64,000 nt of DNA, from the NCBI RefSeq assembly GCF_000378145.1, contig NZ_KB899280.1, positions 225,270 through 289,269 of the forward strand, in the 5' to 3' direction. Every line of letters begins with the position of its first letter. Within the stretch, counting starts at the first letter, position 1. Origin of the DNA: Saccharibacillus kuerlensis DSM 22868. GTDB taxonomy: Bacteria > Bacillota > Bacilli > Paenibacillales > Paenibacillaceae. Below are positions 17,168 to 25,629 of this stretch, one piece after another. The notes beneath the pieces are model-generated. The model saw only the letters and a list, made by a program, of their open reading frames with translations, ran no database searches and was not told the DNA's origin. The position numbers and the translations under genes are program-made.

Positions 17168-17638
17168 TTACTTATTCACCCCATAAACGGCTATTTCACC
17201 GTTGAATTGGCTGATCCACAGCGCGCCGTCACCGACCGAAACGCCTTTCCAGCTGACGAACAGATCGTCCTCAATCGCGTAACCTAGCGTTTTGCGAACT
17301 TTCGTTGTCATGATTGCATCATATTTGGCAATAAAACGTTCCGGTGTCCAGAATTTATATGTTTTGCCGCCCGTATTGACATTGAGCGGATAATGCATCA
17401 TCGACGCTACCGCTTTTTTGTCATTCTTTTTCACAGCCCGCTGCAGTTTCAAGAAGAAGTCATGGAACTCTGCCGGATTGTCGATCCCTGCTACTTCATA
17501 AGGGTTGTTTGCCTGCGAAGCGGAGATTATTGTCCGATTCGCAGAAGACGTCGCGTCGGCCTGCTTAGGCGCCGCCAAGGAAGAACCGGTAGCTGCTGCT
17601 GCGATGGCAAGACTCAAAATCAATTTGGATGTTTTCAT
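17168..17638 (-). CDS. Secreted hypothetical protein (156 aa)
   Basis: A Sec signal peptide (MKTSKLILSLAIAAAATGSS, then LAAPKQADA) is followed by about 125 residues. They include DFFLKLQRAVKKNDKKAVASMMHYPLNV and FWTPERFIAKYDAIMTTKVRKTL. The arrangement (a helix, a short 'MMHYPL' turn, then strands) resembles SnoaL/NTF2-like folds, but I cannot confirm this. The gene has a strong AGGAGG ribosome site and lies just upstream of the two-component operon on the same strand, with about 75 bp between the genes. It might be co-transcribed with it. Confidence 0.65.
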   Translation of the reverse strand: MKTSKLILSLAIAAAATGSSLAAPKQADATSSANRTIISASQANNPYEVAGIDNPAEFHDFFLKLQRAVKKNDKKAVASMMHYPLNVNTGGKTYKFWTPERFIAKYDAIMTTKVRKTLGYAIEDDLFVSWKGVSVGDGALWISQFNGEIAVYGVNK

Positions 17639-17726
17639 AGTAGAAGGCCTCCTGTTTGGTTGGAATGTTCTCAGTATAGCGAGGCGATGTGTAGATCATG
17701 TGTACGGGAAGTGGAGAATAGCATCT

Positions 17727-18581
17727 TCAACGAACGCTTATAAAACGCAAAAACTCTTTTACAGCCGGAGAAGATTCGTTCCCCCTGCTTATGCCTGCGT
17801 AGAGGCTTCGGGAGATTCGAGGGGTAAGCGGCAGCACTTTTACCCGATTGGATACCATGGACGCCGTTCCTTCGGGCACGATCGAGATACCAAGGCCTTG
17901 CGCAACCATTCCGATGACGGATAAAGAGTGTTTAAGCTCGTATTCGATGTTGGGAGAGATTCCATACTCGTTGAAAAGAGGCAAAAATACCTGTTCACAG
18001 CCGTCTAAAGGCAAAATGAAGGGTCGGGCATCCAACTCCTCAATAAACAGTTTCCCTTCCTCGCGAGTCGGGAAATCCAAAGGAGCAACCGCGACGTAAG
18101 CGTCTTCGAAAAATAAACGCGAATCGAATTTCCGGTTGTTGTAAGGCAGAAAAACAAGATCGAAAGCTCCTGCAATCAAACCTTGCTCGATTTCGCCGTA
18201 GCCTCCGTCATGGATCGAAACAGAAATCCCCGGATACTGCTGACGAAACGATCGCAGCAAAGGCGGCAGCACCGTAGAAGTGACACTCGGAAATGAACCC
18301 AAGCGGATAGAACCCCGCTTCAATTCATGACGCTCATCTACAAGCTGCTGGATATGCTCCTGTCGGGCAACAATGGTATGAATATGCGGGAGAAGCTCTT
18401 CTCCGATTTCCGTTAGCTCCAGTTTTCCGCCCCGATTGAGCAGCTGTACGCCTAATTCTTTTTCCAATGAACGGATTGAATGGCTCACCGCCGGCTGTGA
18501 GAGCGAGAGTTTATGGGCTGCCCTTGTAAAACTTCCAGTCTCTATAACCGTTTGCAGCACCGTGTAGGCATGAACAGACAT
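17727..18581 (-). CDS. LysR-family transcriptional regulator
   Basis: From the ATG at 18581 (GGAGGGG with 7-nt spacing) the protein has 284 residues. The N-terminal winged helix-turn-helix is clear: FTRAAHKLSLSQPAVSHSIRSLEKELGVQLLNR. A linker helix and a periplasmic-binding-type effector domain follow (RLGSFPSVTSTVLPPLLRSF, then IVPEGTASMV). It is divergent from the Asp-nucleophile hydrolase gene, with about 110 bp between the starts, so it most likely controls that gene and itself. The inducer is unknown. Confidence 0.9.
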   Translation of the reverse strand: MSVHAYTVLQTVIETGSFTRAAHKLSLSQPAVSHSIRSLEKELGVQLLNRGGKLELTEIGEELLPHIHTIVARQEHIQQLVDERHELKRGSIRLGSFPSVTSTVLPPLLRSFRQQYPGISVSIHDGGYGEIEQGLIAGAFDLVFLPYNNRKFDSRLFFEDAYVAVAPLDFPTREEGKLFIEELDARPFILPLDGCEQVFLPLFNEYGISPNIEYELKHSLSVIGMVAQGLGISIVPEGTASMVSNRVKVLPLTPRISRSLYAGISRGNESSPAVKEFLRFISVR

Positions 18582-18691
18582 TGAATCCCCTCCGTCATTC
18601 TTTTTATTTATATCAATCATACATAATATTCATTTTACTAATAAGAAACTTCTCTGTAAAATTGCCTTATCCAAACTCAAGGAGGTACTCT

Positions 18692-19523
18692 ATGCGGGAA
18701 TGGAATTCACACGAACGGTTTCAATCAAGCTGCGGAACGATAAATTACGGGGTTGAAGGCGAAGGCGAGGCTGTCGTGTTTGTACACGGTACCCCTTGGT
18801 CTTCTTATAATTGGCGGCATGTGATCAGAGAGTTGTCTTGCTGTTATAAAGTCTACTATTACGACCTGCTTGGATACGGTCAATCGGAGCAAATCGAAGG
18901 GCAGAATGTTTCTCTCGGCATTCAAAACAACATTTTGGACGAGCTTCTCGATCATTGGCAACTTCGGCGCCCCATCCTGATCGGACACGATTTTGGAGGG
19001 ACAACTATTCTGCGAACCCATCTATTGAATGGCCGCGATGCGAAATGTATGATTCTGATTGATCCTGTAGCGACAAGCCCTTGGGGATCGCCGTTTTTCG
19101 CTCATGTCCGTGAATACGAGGAAGCTTTTGCGGGTGTCCCTTCCTCCATTCACAAAGCCATTGTATCCGCCTATGTCAGAGGCGCGCAATTTCATGCCAT
19201 GAGCGACGAGACTCTGCTTGGAATCCTAAAACCCTGGACAGGCGAACGAGGCCAGCGTGCTTTTTTACAGACAGATCGCTCAAGCCGACCAGATGTATAC
19301 CAAAGAGATTGAATTGAGGTACGGAGAGATCGACCTTCCTGTGTTATTAATATGGGGAGAGAAGGACGAGTGGATTCCAATTGAAAAAGGAGCTGCTCTT
19401 CAGAGCCAAATTCCAGGAGCGATTCTGCAGACCATACCGGAAGCGGGTCATCTTGTGCAGGAAGATGAACCTGCCGTCCTTCTTCAACAAATTTTTCGCT
19501 TTCTTCATTCTGTTAAAAGATAG
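18692..19523 (+). pseudogene. Asp-nucleophile alpha/beta hydrolase, frameshifted in a T run
   Basis: The ATG at 18692 follows GGAGGTACTCT. The first frame shows the oxyanion motif HGTPWSSYNW and the elbow GHDFGGTTI, in which the nucleophile is Asp. This is typical of haloalkane/haloacetate dehalogenases and epoxide hydrolases rather than Ser esterases. The frame breaks at the six-T run at 19261-19266. With one T fewer, translation continues as RAFYRQIAQADQMYTKEIELRYGE. It then reaches LPVLLIWGEKDEW (the catalytic acid region) and IPEAGHLVQED (catalytic His). The repaired protein of about 277 residues is full length. It could be a sequencing error or a real recent inactivation. Confidence 0.8.
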
Positions 19524-19533
19524 TGAAGCGCTA

Positions 19534-19561
19534 GAATTACCATAATAATATTATGTAAACT
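19534..19561 (+). repeat. dif-like Xer site B
   Basis: Left arm GAATTACCATA, spacer ATAATA, right arm TTATGTAAACT. The right arm is identical to the B. subtilis XerD arm as I recall it. The site begins 10 bp after the stop codon of the hydrolase and lies about 150 bp beyond the 3' end of the S51-DUF1963 gene. Site C, in the same orientation, lies just upstream of that gene. Confidence 0.65.
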
Positions 19562-19654
19562 AAAATCCAGTATAATGTTAAAAATGAATAATTTAGATGT
19601 TCATTATGATGAATAAGTGGGCGTAAAAAGAAATCTTGATCGATTTAAAACGAA

Positions 19655-19687
19655 ACAGCGTATAATTTATATTATACGCTGTTTTTA
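19655..19687 (+). terminator. Hairpin terminator between hydrolase and S51 gene
   Basis: ACAGCGTATAAT (19655-19666) pairs with ATTATACGCTGT (19671-19682) and is followed by five T on the plus strand. It lies between convergent genes and may act on both transcripts, better on the plus strand. Confidence 0.7.
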
Positions 19688-19707
19688 TATCGTGCTTTTT
19701 CATATCT

Positions 19708-21204
19708 CTACGTGTTCTGTACAATGCAAATGACTCGATCAAATACCTGTTGTACTAGATCTTCTTCCCTTATCCAAAAGTAAATCCGTCCCGCGCCAAC
19801 CCACTCGATATTCGCTGCTTCGTCACAATCGATCTGAAGCAACAGTCTCCATTCAAGCGCGTCACGTGCAAAACGCTCCTCTTCCTCCGCACTGATACTC
19901 GTATCAAACGAACTCCATCGAAACATTTTCGCGCATTGAATCTGCATGTCGCCTTGGATCTGATCAGGATGACCTAACAAGCGATGAAGAGGGACATGAT
20001 AGGTTTGGGGATCGTCCAAGTTTCCCTTAAAGATATTCCAGTAACGTTCGTATTCGATATGATCTCCGCCCCACCCGAGTCCTAAAGCTTCCAGATAAGC
20101 CGATTCAGATTCGGGTACACACAGGTCCGGATTAAAAATAATCTTTGCCGGAGACAATACGACTTGCGGATCTGCCTGTAACAGCGACTCAGGTATAGAG
20201 AGGGTGCTCAACCACTTAAATGAAGAAGGAGGTGTATAGATGACTCGGCAGGTAGTCGGATCGCCATGGAAAGCGTAGTCTTCGTACATAGCCGCAGAAG
20301 CATAGAAAAAGGACAGCAACCCATCTTCAGGGAGTAGTAACCCATGACCCTCAGGAAGCTCCGATAAGTTGATTTGTGCAATAAATGTATAGGGACACTC
20401 ATCCCATTCCGGCCAATCCGCGTCTCCCGGCAGGTCAGCTCCGCCGCCGACTCGGCTTGATCCGATCACTATTTCTGTATCTGACACAGCATGCAGCTTC
20501 ATTTTCAATGAAGGAAACAGCAGCTTGGCGATATCTGGTCGATACTTGGCAAGTCCTGCATCTTCAAGCTTACGCAGAATAAACTCAGGATCCAAACGCT
20601 GCTCAGGAGTCGGTCTTTCATAAACGTAAAAATGATTATCTTCGATCTTGAGCAGCGGCTCCGGTCTTTCAATTGAAAATTCCAACAATTCGATCACAGA
20701 CTCCCGTTCTTCATAACGATTGCTGTTCGGCAGCACGATCGCCTGCACAAGTTCGAGTCCGCTGAAGTCAGTCAGATTTGAAGAATTGCTTTCTGTATTC
20801 AATAGAAGGAAATGTTCAATTGTAGTCCCCAACACGGCGGCTCCTGCACTGTGACCGATAATCAGATGTCCCTTTTGATGTAAGTCCTGCAAAATACGAT
20901 CGGCTCCCGAATTCTTCAATTCGGCAAGCAGAATAAACGGATTTCCGCCATTCAAATAAATAATCGAATAATGTGCCAATTGCCCTGCCGGTTCGGTTGC
21001 GAGATCAAGGAAGTCGACAACAAAGTTCAAACCTTCAAACATGTCACGGGTTTGTACCGTATGACCATTCCCGGCTGCATGTTCCGGATCGGCAGTAGTG
21101 ATAATGACCGCTTTTCGCTCTAAACCTGACTCTTCAACGATTTGCATAAAACGCTTTTGCGCCTCTAACGAATACAAACCGCTGGAATGAAGTATGATTG
21201 GCAT
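19708..21204 (-). CDS. Peptidase S51-like domain fused to DUF1963 (YwqG-like) domain
   Basis: The start was set at the ATG at 21204 (AGGAG with 7-nt spacing), giving 498 residues. The N-terminal domain (about 1-205) resembles peptidase family S51 (peptidase E/cyanophycinase): YLNGGNPF near 84-90 and the nucleophile elbow IIGHSAGAAVLG with Ser119. The C-terminal domain (about 255-498) resembles DUF1963/YwqG: SSRVGGGADLPGDADWP followed by CPYTFIAQINLSELPE and a Trp/Tyr-rich end. No signal peptide is seen, so it is cytoplasmic. I do not know this pairing as a standard architecture. The gene is bracketed by two dif-like sites; its ribosome site directly abuts site C. The domain calls are by motif memory; the function of the fusion is unknown. 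Confidence 0.75.
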   Translation of the reverse strand: MPIILHSSGLYSLEAQKRFMQIVEESGLERKAVIITTADPEHAAGNGHTVQTRDMFEGLNFVVDFLDLATEPAGQLAHYSIIYLNGGNPFILLAELKNSGADRILQDLHQKGHLIIGHSAGAAVLGTTIEHFLLLNTESNSSNLTDFSGLELVQAIVLPNSNRYEERESVIELLEFSIERPEPLLKIEDNHFYVYERPTPEQRLDPEFILRKLEDAGLAKYRPDIAKLLFPSLKMKLHAVSDTEIVIGSSRVGGGADLPGDADWPEWDECPYTFIAQINLSELPEGHGLLLPEDGLLSFFYASAAMYEDYAFHGDPTTCRVIYTPPSSFKWLSTLSIPESLLQADPQVVLSPAKIIFNPDLCVPESESAYLEALGLGWGGDHIEYERYWNIFKGNLDDPQTYHVPLHRLLGHPDQIQGDMQIQCAKMFRWSSFDTSISAEEEERFARDALEWRLLLQIDCDEAANIEWVGAGRIYFWIREEDLVQQVFDRVICIVQNT

Positions 21205-21216
21205 AAAACCTCTCCT

Positions 21217-21244
21217 AAGCGTCATAATGTTAGTTATGTAAACA
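21217..21244 (+). repeat. dif-like Xer site C
   Basis: Left arm AAGCGTCATAA, spacer TGTTAG, right arm TTATGTAAACA. It lies immediately 5' of the Shine-Dalgarno sequence of the S51-DUF1963 gene and in the same orientation as site B at that gene's other end. Confidence 0.6.
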
Positions 21245-21392
21245 ATGATTATTCTTCTTCCCAAATGTTCCCTCTGTTCCTATAAACGCAATCTCTGGTT
21301 CGTTCGTTACACACAAAAAAGCGAAGAGCCGCAGCCCTCCGCCTGTAATCCTTTGTTTCAACCTATCTCCTGATAATGAATGGCCTACCGCT

Positions 21393-22805
21393 TTACTTCT
21401 GACTCACAATCCATTCCGCCGCATCCTTCTGTGCTTTGTCCAGCGCTTCCTGCGAAGATGTAGACTCCAGCAGTGCTTTCTCCACATTCTCGGACAGGAT
21501 ATAACGAGGTTGTCCGGAACGGTACGGATAACGTGGTGCCCACAGGCGGCCCATGGCATCCAGCACAACACTCATTTGCGGGATTTCTTTCACGCTGGCC
21601 CATTCTGTAGAAGCTTTCACGACCGGTGTGCTTTCGTTTCTGTAGTTATCCCACATAAACTGCTGGAAGAAGTCGCTCGAGCTGAACTTCAGCCATTCCC
21701 AAGCCAGTTCTTTTTGCGTACTCGACTTCCCGATCGAGAATGGACTGCCGGCGAACATGCCACCCATTTTTTCTTCAGGATTGACGAACAGAAGCGCGGC
21801 GTCATAACGATCCTCAGTACCGTTCGCCTTAATGTCCGTAATAAATCCGGGAGCCGCACGCAGATTGATCGCAACATTATTTTTCTCGGTCAAGAAGTTT
21901 TCTGCTCCCTGCCCGGCCAAAACACCTTCAGGCGCATATTCTTTCGCTTTTTTCAACAGATCCAGCGCTTCGACCATCGTCGGCGTGTTGAATTCCAGCT
22001 CCATGTCTTTCCATAGGAAGCCCGTTCCCCACTTGCCGCCTTTGGACTCGTTGATGTTCATTACGGTATCTGCGGCATCCGATTTGTTAAAGGTCAAGCC
22101 GTAGTTTTGTTCACCGGTTTTCGGGTTTTTCCCTGTCATCTTTTCGGCTTTTTCCAAAATTTCTTCGATTGTCGGCTCCTTGGACAGATAAGGAACGCCC
22201 CAATCGTCAAAAATCTTCTTGTCGTACACGATGACGCGGGTGTCCCCGATAAAAGGCAGGCCGTAGATTTGCAGATCAGTATCTTCTGGTCCCATCGCCT
22301 TCCAGCCTTCCACCTGCCCGCCGAAGTATTGATCCAGATCAAATTTGTCGCGGTCAATATAAGACTGAAGAGGTTCCAGAAGCCCTTGTTCCGCGAAAGT
22401 CGCAATTCCGGGAAGTTGGTAGACGTCCGCGGCATTGGATTGCAGCATCGTTTGGGTTTTCTCGTTGTAACTGTCCCAGCCCATCAGGACGAAGTTCACT
22501 TCCGCACCCGGGTAAAGCTTCTCGAATTCTTCTTTTAAAACGCGGACTCCGGTTGTTTTCAGGCCTGTTTTCGGGTCGGTCTTATCTTCTTCCGTAAAAC
22601 CGCCGATCATTTGGACATTCAGCGTTCCGGTCAGTCCCGCCGTCTCTGCCGGAGAAGCTGCTGCGGTGGAGTCTCCCGTTTTTGCGGAGGGTTGAGTCGC
22701 AGTTGCCGCACTCGATGATAGATTTCCGCCGCCGCATGCGCTCAGCAGTGTGCTGAACAGTAAAAGAAAGGTTAATGCCAGTGTACTGTTTTTCTTTTTC
22801 ATCAT
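21393..22805 (-). CDS. ABC transporter sugar-binding lipoprotein
   Basis: From the ATG at 22805 (GGAGG at 6 nt) the 470-residue protein has a lipoprotein signal ending in LLSAC (Cys24) and an Ala/Ser/Thr-rich linker. A family 1 extracellular solute-binding fold follows, with segments such as LKEEFEKLYPGAEVNFVLMGWDSYNEK and MFAGSPFSIGKSSTQKELAWEWLKF. It should capture a mono- or oligosaccharide and hand it to the two permeases encoded upstream in the same operon. The gap from the preceding permease gene is about 200 bp. No sugar can be assigned because no glycoside hydrolase adjoins the operon. Confidence 0.9.
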   Translation of the reverse strand: MMKKKNSTLALTFLLLFSTLLSACGGGNLSSSAATATQPSAKTGDSTAAASPAETAGLTGTLNVQMIGGFTEEDKTDPKTGLKTTGVRVLKEEFEKLYPGAEVNFVLMGWDSYNEKTQTMLQSNAADVYQLPGIATFAEQGLLEPLQSYIDRDKFDLDQYFGGQVEGWKAMGPEDTDLQIYGLPFIGDTRVIVYDKKIFDDWGVPYLSKEPTIEEILEKAEKMTGKNPKTGEQNYGLTFNKSDAADTVMNINESKGGKWGTGFLWKDMELEFNTPTMVEALDLLKKAKEYAPEGVLAGQGAENFLTEKNNVAINLRAAPGFITDIKANGTEDRYDAALLFVNPEEKMGGMFAGSPFSIGKSSTQKELAWEWLKFSSSDFFQQFMWDNYRNESTPVVKASTEWASVKEIPQMSVVLDAMGRLWAPRYPYRSGQPRYILSENVEKALLESTSSQEALDKAQKDAAEWIVSQK

Positions 22806-23009
22806 TAGAGCCTCCATTTATGTGTATGGTTTATTCCCACTCCTGCACGATTGTCTCTCATGCTGTCAGGTGAATCGGCTTCCGGCTCGGCTGCCAAACG
22901 GTCAATCGAGTATCTTTTCAAATAAATATCTTATTCAAACAAATTGCGTTCCAACTGCGATCAAGCTGCATGTCTTATGTACTCTCTTTCCGCCCTCTTT
23001 TGCCCTTTT

Positions 23010-23861
23010 TCACTCTCCTTTCAGTCCGCTTAGCGCGATACTTTGGATGATATATTTTTGCATAATCAGGAAAACGACCATGACCGGGATAATGCTAACC
23101 GCAGCAGTTGCCATGGTTACCCCCATCAGAGGAGTGCCGCTTTCCTGGGAAAACTGAGACAAAAAGAGCGGAACGGTCTTCAAATCCTGGCTGTTAATGA
23201 CCACAAGCGGCCAGACGAAGGAGTTCCAGCTCCCTTGAAAAGAGAGAATCGCAAGGGTCGCCGTAATCGGCCCTGCCAAAGGCATGAAAATGTGAAAGAA
23301 AATCTTGAATTCTCCCGCTCCGTCGATCTTGGCGGATTCCCGCAATCCTTCCGGTAATTGATCGAAGAACTGCTTACAGAGCAAAATACCCATCGCATTG
23401 ATGATGCTCGGCAAAATAATCGGATACCGGGTATCGATCAGGCCGAAGTTGTTGAACATGATAAACATAGGGATCAGGGAGGTTTCGAAAGGAATCATCA
23501 TTGTAGCGAGTATGAGAATAAATAGTAACTTCTTTCCTTTAAAACGTCCCCGCGAAAAAGCATAACCGCCCAACAGGGCCGAGGATACACTGAGAATGAC
23601 GCTGAAGAACGCATTTACTCCGGAATTCCAATACGCTCTTAAAAGATGACCGTTTTCGAATACAAGCTCGAAGTTAAATAGGCTGAAGTCGTATGGAATA
23701 AGTCTTGGCGGAAAAGGAGCATTCACATTGGCGGTTCGTTCAAAGCCGACGCTTACCATCCACAGAAAAGGATAGATCAGAATGGTCCCAAGCAGCAGCA
23801 GGGAAACTGCGACTAGGCCATCTGCCCATTTTCTACGCGCATTTGCGACCATGGTCTTCAT
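23010..23861 (-). CDS. ABC sugar permease, MalG/LacG type
   Basis: The 283-residue membrane protein has six predicted helices and the cytoplasmic EAA loop LPEGLRESAKIDGAGEFKIFFHIFMPLAGP that docks the ATPase. It is characteristic of CUT1-family sugar permeases of the MalG type. It sits 17 nt downstream of the other permease gene, so they are translated from one transcript. No ATPase gene is in the cluster; CUT1 importers of Firmicutes often share a global ATPase of the MsmX type, presumably encoded elsewhere. Confidence 0.92.
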   Translation of the reverse strand: MKTMVANARRKWADGLVAVSLLLLGTILIYPFLWMVSVGFERTANVNAPFPPRLIPYDFSLFNFELVFENGHLLRAYWNSGVNAFFSVILSVSSALLGGYAFSRGRFKGKKLLFILILATMMIPFETSLIPMFIMFNNFGLIDTRYPIILPSIINAMGILLCKQFFDQLPEGLRESAKIDGAGEFKIFFHIFMPLAGPITATLAILSFQGSWNSFVWPLVVINSQDLKTVPLFLSQFSQESGTPLMGVTMATAAVSIIPVMVVFLIMQKYIIQSIALSGLKGE

Positions 23862-23878
23862 CTGTAAGTGCCTCCCGT

Positions 23879-24787
23879 CTATATCTTCATTCTGAAGAAT
23901 TTGATATTGATAAAGGTGAACACAAGAATCAGAATCAGAAGCAAATAGGAAGCTGCCGAAGCGACCCCGTACTCCAATCCGCCAAAGCCGCGTTCATAAA
24001 TAAACCCGACCAGCGTATATAAGGAACGTGCCGGACTGCCTGTATGACCTCCCAGCATAAAAGCTTCCGTAAACCGCTGCAGCCCGTCGATCCATCCCAG
24101 GATGATCAAGATGGTGAGACTGCCAAGCATATTCGGAATGGTGATATACAGCCACTGTTTGAATCGGGAAGCGCCATCGATCGAAGCGGCTTCATAATAG
24201 TCCGGCGAGATCGCCTGCAGATTGGCCAGATTGATGATAATGCCAAAGCCAAGCGCATGCCAGCTCGCCAGCAGGATGACGCTCCACCGGGCAGAAACCG
24301 GATTCGCAAGCCAGATCGTCTCGGGAAAACCGAATGCACTCAATACATAATTCAGTAATCCTTGAGGGTGAAGAACGACCAGAAATACTGTAGCAGCAGC
24401 GACCATGGATGTGATGTTGGGAATGTAAAAAAGGATTTTGAAAAAGTTCTGACCTTTACGAAGGGAATGAATGAGGCTGGCGATGATGAATCCTAGAGGA
24501 ATGACAATCAATAACTGAAAAAATGCGATGTAAAAGGTGTTGAATATGGCTTGATGAAACGAATCCGATCCAAGAACATGCTGGTAATTCTCAAATCCTA
24601 CATACCTTTCTTCGGCTCCTCGGGTAAAGCTCAGACGAAAAGATTCGATCATCGGATACACCGTAAACAAGGCGATTCCGAGCAAAGTCGGCAGTAGGAA
24701 GATGAACCAGACCCAGCCATTTAAAAAGGATTTTCCTGTTCGTTTTTTCTTTCTTCCGATGGTTTCATTCAACACAATTTCACTCAT
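23879..24787 (-). CDS. ABC sugar permease, MalF/LacF type
   Basis: The 302-residue protein has a cytoplasmic basic N-terminus, six membrane helices and the EAA loop DYYEAASIDGASRFKQWLYITIPNM, as in CUT1 permeases of the MalF/LacF type. It is the first gene of the three-gene importer operon: permease F, permease G, binding protein. An AGGAGG ribosome site is at about 24812-24817, well upstream of the ATG at 24787, and a perfect LacI-type palindrome lies at 24830-24845. Repression by a distant LacI-family regulator is therefore likely. Confidence 0.92.
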   Translation of the reverse strand: MSEIVLNETIGRKKKRTGKSFLNGWVWFIFLLPTLLGIALFTVYPMIESFRLSFTRGAEERYVGFENYQHVLGSDSFHQAIFNTFYIAFFQLLIVIPLGFIIASLIHSLRKGQNFFKILFYIPNITSMVAAATVFLVVLHPQGLLNYVLSAFGFPETIWLANPVSARWSVILLASWHALGFGIIINLANLQAISPDYYEAASIDGASRFKQWLYITIPNMLGSLTILIILGWIDGLQRFTEAFMLGGHTGSPARSLYTLVGFIYERGFGGLEYGVASAASYLLLILILVFTFINIKFFRMKI

Positions 24788-24829
24788 TTTGATCGGACAA
24801 AACTGTCCCTAAACCTCCTTTTGCAACAG

Positions 24830-24845
24830 TTGGTATCGATACCAA
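24830..24845. promoter_or_regulatory. LacI-family-type operator upstream of the sugar ABC operon
   Basis: TTGGTATCGATACCAA is a perfect 16-bp palindrome with a central CG pair, the signature of LacI/GalR-family operators. It lies about 45 bp upstream of the first permease gene. No LacI-family gene is in the window, so the regulator must be encoded elsewhere. Confidence 0.65.
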
Positions 24846-25017
24846 TGGGGTCAATACCGTCTATTGAGCATAAATTCCTTCCGCCTAATACTTTATCTGC
24901 CTTTTGTGAAGGGAAACGATAGCTTGTATAAATGGAACATTAAATATTTTCTTGATTTAACAGTCTTTACAGCTTTCTTTTCCACCAATCAGTGAAGAAC
25001 CCATCCAGCTACCGTTT

Positions 25018-25045
25018 TTTATACATAACTATTATTATGTAAACT
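25018..25045 (+). repeat. dif-like Xer site D
   Basis: Left arm TTTATACATAA, spacer CTATTA, right arm TTATGTAAACT (identical to the recalled B. subtilis XerD arm). This is the most regular 11-6-11 site of the set. It lies 15 bp beyond the end of the kinase remnant, whose other side carries site E in the same orientation 499 bp away. Confidence 0.7.
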
Positions 25046-25059
25046 AAATCTCTTGTAAC

Positions 25060-25510
25060 CTATTTTCCTCTCGATCTTTTTGCGATATTCGCTCCTTCCA
25101 CTTCCTCTTTCCAGCATAATCCACGAATAACAGGGCAATATCGATGAATAGAAGGACAACACTCAAACATACTGCGGATTTGCCTGGATTGTTCAAGTGT
25201 AATCACACCAAGATGGATCAGAGGATCGTTGTCTGTCAAAAAGCTTGTTCCATGCACTATTCTCTTTAAGAAACACTTTTTCTGCGTATGGGTCTTTATC
25301 ATTTAGGCGAACAATGATCTTTTCTCCTTCCGATTCGGCAGTCCAAACTTCATTCATAAAACTTTTACCGATGATTGGGAGAACAGAATGCGGTCTTTTT
25401 TGAAAAAAGGCCTCGGCGATAAGATGGGCTTTCGCATGTTCGAGACTATTTTCCCTCATCTCCACTAACCGTCTTCCTGCTGAATCAAGTTGTTTAGCTG
25501 CACTATTCAT
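25060..25510 (-). pseudogene. Remnant of an APH-fold phosphotransferase
   Basis: The N-terminal frame (from an ATG at 25510) reads HSVLPIIGKSFMNEVWTAESEG followed by EKIIVRLNDKDPYAEKVF, the nucleotide-binding lobe of aminoglycoside-phosphotransferase-like kinases. It then breaks. A second frame continues with LGVITLEQSRQIRSMFECCPSIHRY and a degenerate RGLCWKE where HGDLSWKN is expected. It then stops, so about half the protein is missing. There is no Shine-Dalgarno sequence; the start is 6 bp from dif-like site E. The gene is broken by a frameshift and an apparent internal or terminal deletion. Confidence 0.65.
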
Positions 25511-25516
25511 CCATTT

Positions 25517-25544
25517 GGTATATATAATTATTATTATGTATACA
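25517..25544 (+). repeat. dif-like Xer site E
   Basis: Left arm GGTATATATAA, spacer TTATTA, right arm TTATGTATACA (two differences from TTATGTAAACT). It abuts the 5' end of the kinase remnant, replacing the place where its ribosome site should be. Confidence 0.5.
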
Positions 25545-25629
25545 AAAATCATGGAGAATGATTTGACTTTTCAGAAATATATACATGAACAACACAATAT
25601 CGCCAGACAGAAGTATTTCTGCTGCTGCT

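Noticed and set aside
18611..18645. A seventh dif-like site between the LysR and hydrolase genes
   Set aside because: Only part of the XerD arm (TTATGTATGAT on the minus strand) is present and the left arm does not fit.
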